In this document: positions 63,053 to 64,000 of the stretch, in pieces
How positions within the stretch are numbered: position 1 is the first letter of the stretch
Layout: each line of letters starts with the position of its first letter
DNA from: an uncultured Paracoccaceae bacterium
GTDB taxonomy: Bacteria > Pseudomonadota > Alphaproteobacteria > Rhodobacterales > Rhodobacteraceae
NCBI GenBank assembly: GCA_947501355.1
Contig: CANMVA010000002.1
Location: 486,991-550,990, forward strand
DNA length: 64,000 nt
Direction: 5' to 3'
Translations under genes and position numbers: made by a program
Notes under the pieces: model-generated
Told to the model about the DNA's origin: nothing
The model's database searches: none
The model's input: only the letters and a program-made list of their open reading frames with translations

Positions 63053-63820
63053 ATGGGAAAGGTCGTGAACAACACGGTCATTTCGGAAACCACGGCCGAG
63101 ATGCGGGCTTTGGCGGGGCGCAGGCGTTTCTGGGCCGGGCTTCCGAGCGCGGCCTTCGTGATCGGCCAGACGGGTCCTTTCGGTACCTATGATGCGCTGC
63201 CGACGCCTGTCCGGATCGTGTATTGAATGGTTGTCGTGATGACCTCGTTCTGGCTTGGCTATCTGGTGTCTTTCGCCATCGCGACCCGCGCGGAAATCCA
63301 AGGCCTCAGCCCGGAGGTGAGCCTTGGGATCGGTGCGATCGGCGCCAGGTTTCCGGTCACGGCTTGGCTTGCAGGGTTTCACAGGATCGTCTTTTCGACG
63401 CCGTTTGGGCGGATGTCGTTCTCTTGCTGCCCTATGTCGTCGCGATTTCCCTTGCTTTTGCCGCGATATCAGAGGCTGTCGTTTCATGGGATGTGAGCCC
63501 GGTTTCGCAGGAAGCGCCAACACCAGAGCCAGCCTGGCTTGCTCAACTGTAGCATCACCTTTGCCCAGGCCTAAACGGCGCTTGGCAGCACATTGACCAG
63601 AACAACCCTTCATGAGGCAACCCGTGATCTTGGCGCATACGGGGTTTGGCTGCACCGCTCGTGGTCGGCAGCGCGAGGGGCGATCCGCGCATGTCACTAC
63701 CGCAATGGTGCGGCGGTTGTGATTTGGGAAGACGGGCGTGAGCATCCCGTCGGGCGCACATATCGTAGGGCGGTCACAGAGGCGCTCCGACGAAAGGCCT
63801 GTGCGACCCGGTCCGCTCAA
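63053..63820 (+). pseudogene. Degraded LytTR-type transcriptional regulator gene
   Basis: Pieces of one protein lie in order: an N-terminal part (…RRRFWAGLPSAAF), a stop TGA at 63224-63226, in-frame continuation with membrane helices (TSFWLGYLVSFAIA), a one-base frameshift near 63405 into VWADVVLLLPYVVAISLAF, a stop at 63552, and a C-terminal LytTR-like piece from ~63593 (DLGAYGVWLHRSW … NGAAVVIWEDGREHPVGRTYRRAV). The stop at 63224 sits where Trp is expected. This matches the membrane-plus-LytTR architecture common in Rhodobacteraceae. The region between 63549 and 63593 appears partly deleted. Confidence 0.65.
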
Positions 63821-63824
63821 ACGA

Positions 63825-63852
63825 AAAGGCCGCCCCGATGGGAGCGGCCTTT
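63825..63852 (-). terminator. Terminator of the second tuf gene
   Basis: A 9-bp stem (AAAGGCCGC/GCGGCCTTT) with a ~10-base loop, followed on the minus strand by TTTTCGTTTG. It lies ~40 bases after the tuf stop. Confidence 0.85.
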
Positions 63853-63892
63853 CCTAGTCTCTTAGTGCCACCGGAACCCCGGTCGCAGCTCT

Positions 63893-64000
63893 TTACTCGT
63901 GGATTTTCGACACGACGCCGGCGCCGACGGTGCGGCCGCCTTCGCGGATGGCGAAGCGGAGGCCTTGCTCCATCGCGATCGGTGCGATCAGTTCCACGTT
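63893..64000 (-). CDS. tuf: Elongation factor Tu, second copy (partial)
   Basis: The 3' end of a second tuf gene enters from the right edge. The encoded residues (…[23 protein letters not shown]) match the first copy exactly. At DNA level 63924-64000 is identical to 32025-32101, while the last ~30 bases differ at many synonymous positions. This is the pattern expected of gene conversion that stops just before the 3' end. Confidence 0.95.
   Translation of the reverse strand, partial: NVELIAPIAMEQGLRFAIREGGRTVGAGVVSKIHE

Overview
The window is about 60% G+C chromosomal DNA that looks like a Roseobacter-group member of the Rhodobacteraceae (Alphaproteobacteria). The clues are the alphaproteobacterial ribosomal protein set, the AapJQMP amino-acid transporter, an ATP12-type F1 chaperone, a LuxR/LuxI pair next to rplQ, two tuf genes, and Hint-domain and LytTR-type proteins of the kind common in that family. 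This placement is an inference from gene content only.

The left part (1-11.7 kb) starts with the plus-strand end of argB, an Fe-S protein and a SixA-like phosphatase. Minus-strand genes follow: aapJQMP; then rarA, crcB, an RluA-type pseudouridine synthase, a HAD phosphatase and an ATP12 chaperone; then a luxR-luxI quorum-sensing pair. The middle and right (11.8-57 kb) hold almost the whole transcription/translation super-cluster, all on the minus strand and in classical order: secE-nusG-rplK-rplA, rplJ-rplL-rpoB-orf-rpoC, rpsL-rpsG-fusA-tuf-rpsJ-rplC-rplD-rplW, rplB-rpsS-rplV-rpsC-rplP, rpmC through rpmD, and rplO-secY-adk-rpsM-rpsK-rpoA-rplQ.

The most striking point is that this super-cluster is cut into six blocks by five accessory islands. 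These lie at about 50.5-54.7, 36.5-40.6, 28.1-29.8, 23.1-25.4 and 17.0-18.6 kb. Each block has a sigma70-like promoter candidate with 17-bp spacing at its head and a terminator-type hairpin at its tail. The islands carry glycosyltransferases, two Fe(II)/2-oxoglutarate oxygenase-type proteins, envelope proteins, an orphan PstB-like ATPase and several unrecognised genes. A small unrecognised gene is also wedged between rpoB and rpoC with 4-base overlaps on both sides.

The right end (57-64 kb) holds a c-type cytochrome lipoprotein, a third member of a rhamnosyltransferase-like family, tRNA-Trp, a beta-propeller gene broken by an in-frame amber codon, a polytopic membrane protein, an endonuclease/exonuclease/phosphatase-fold protein, an SMR transporter, a degraded LytTR-type gene, and the 3' end of a second tuf gene. 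No CRISPR array, insertion sequence or intact prophage was seen.
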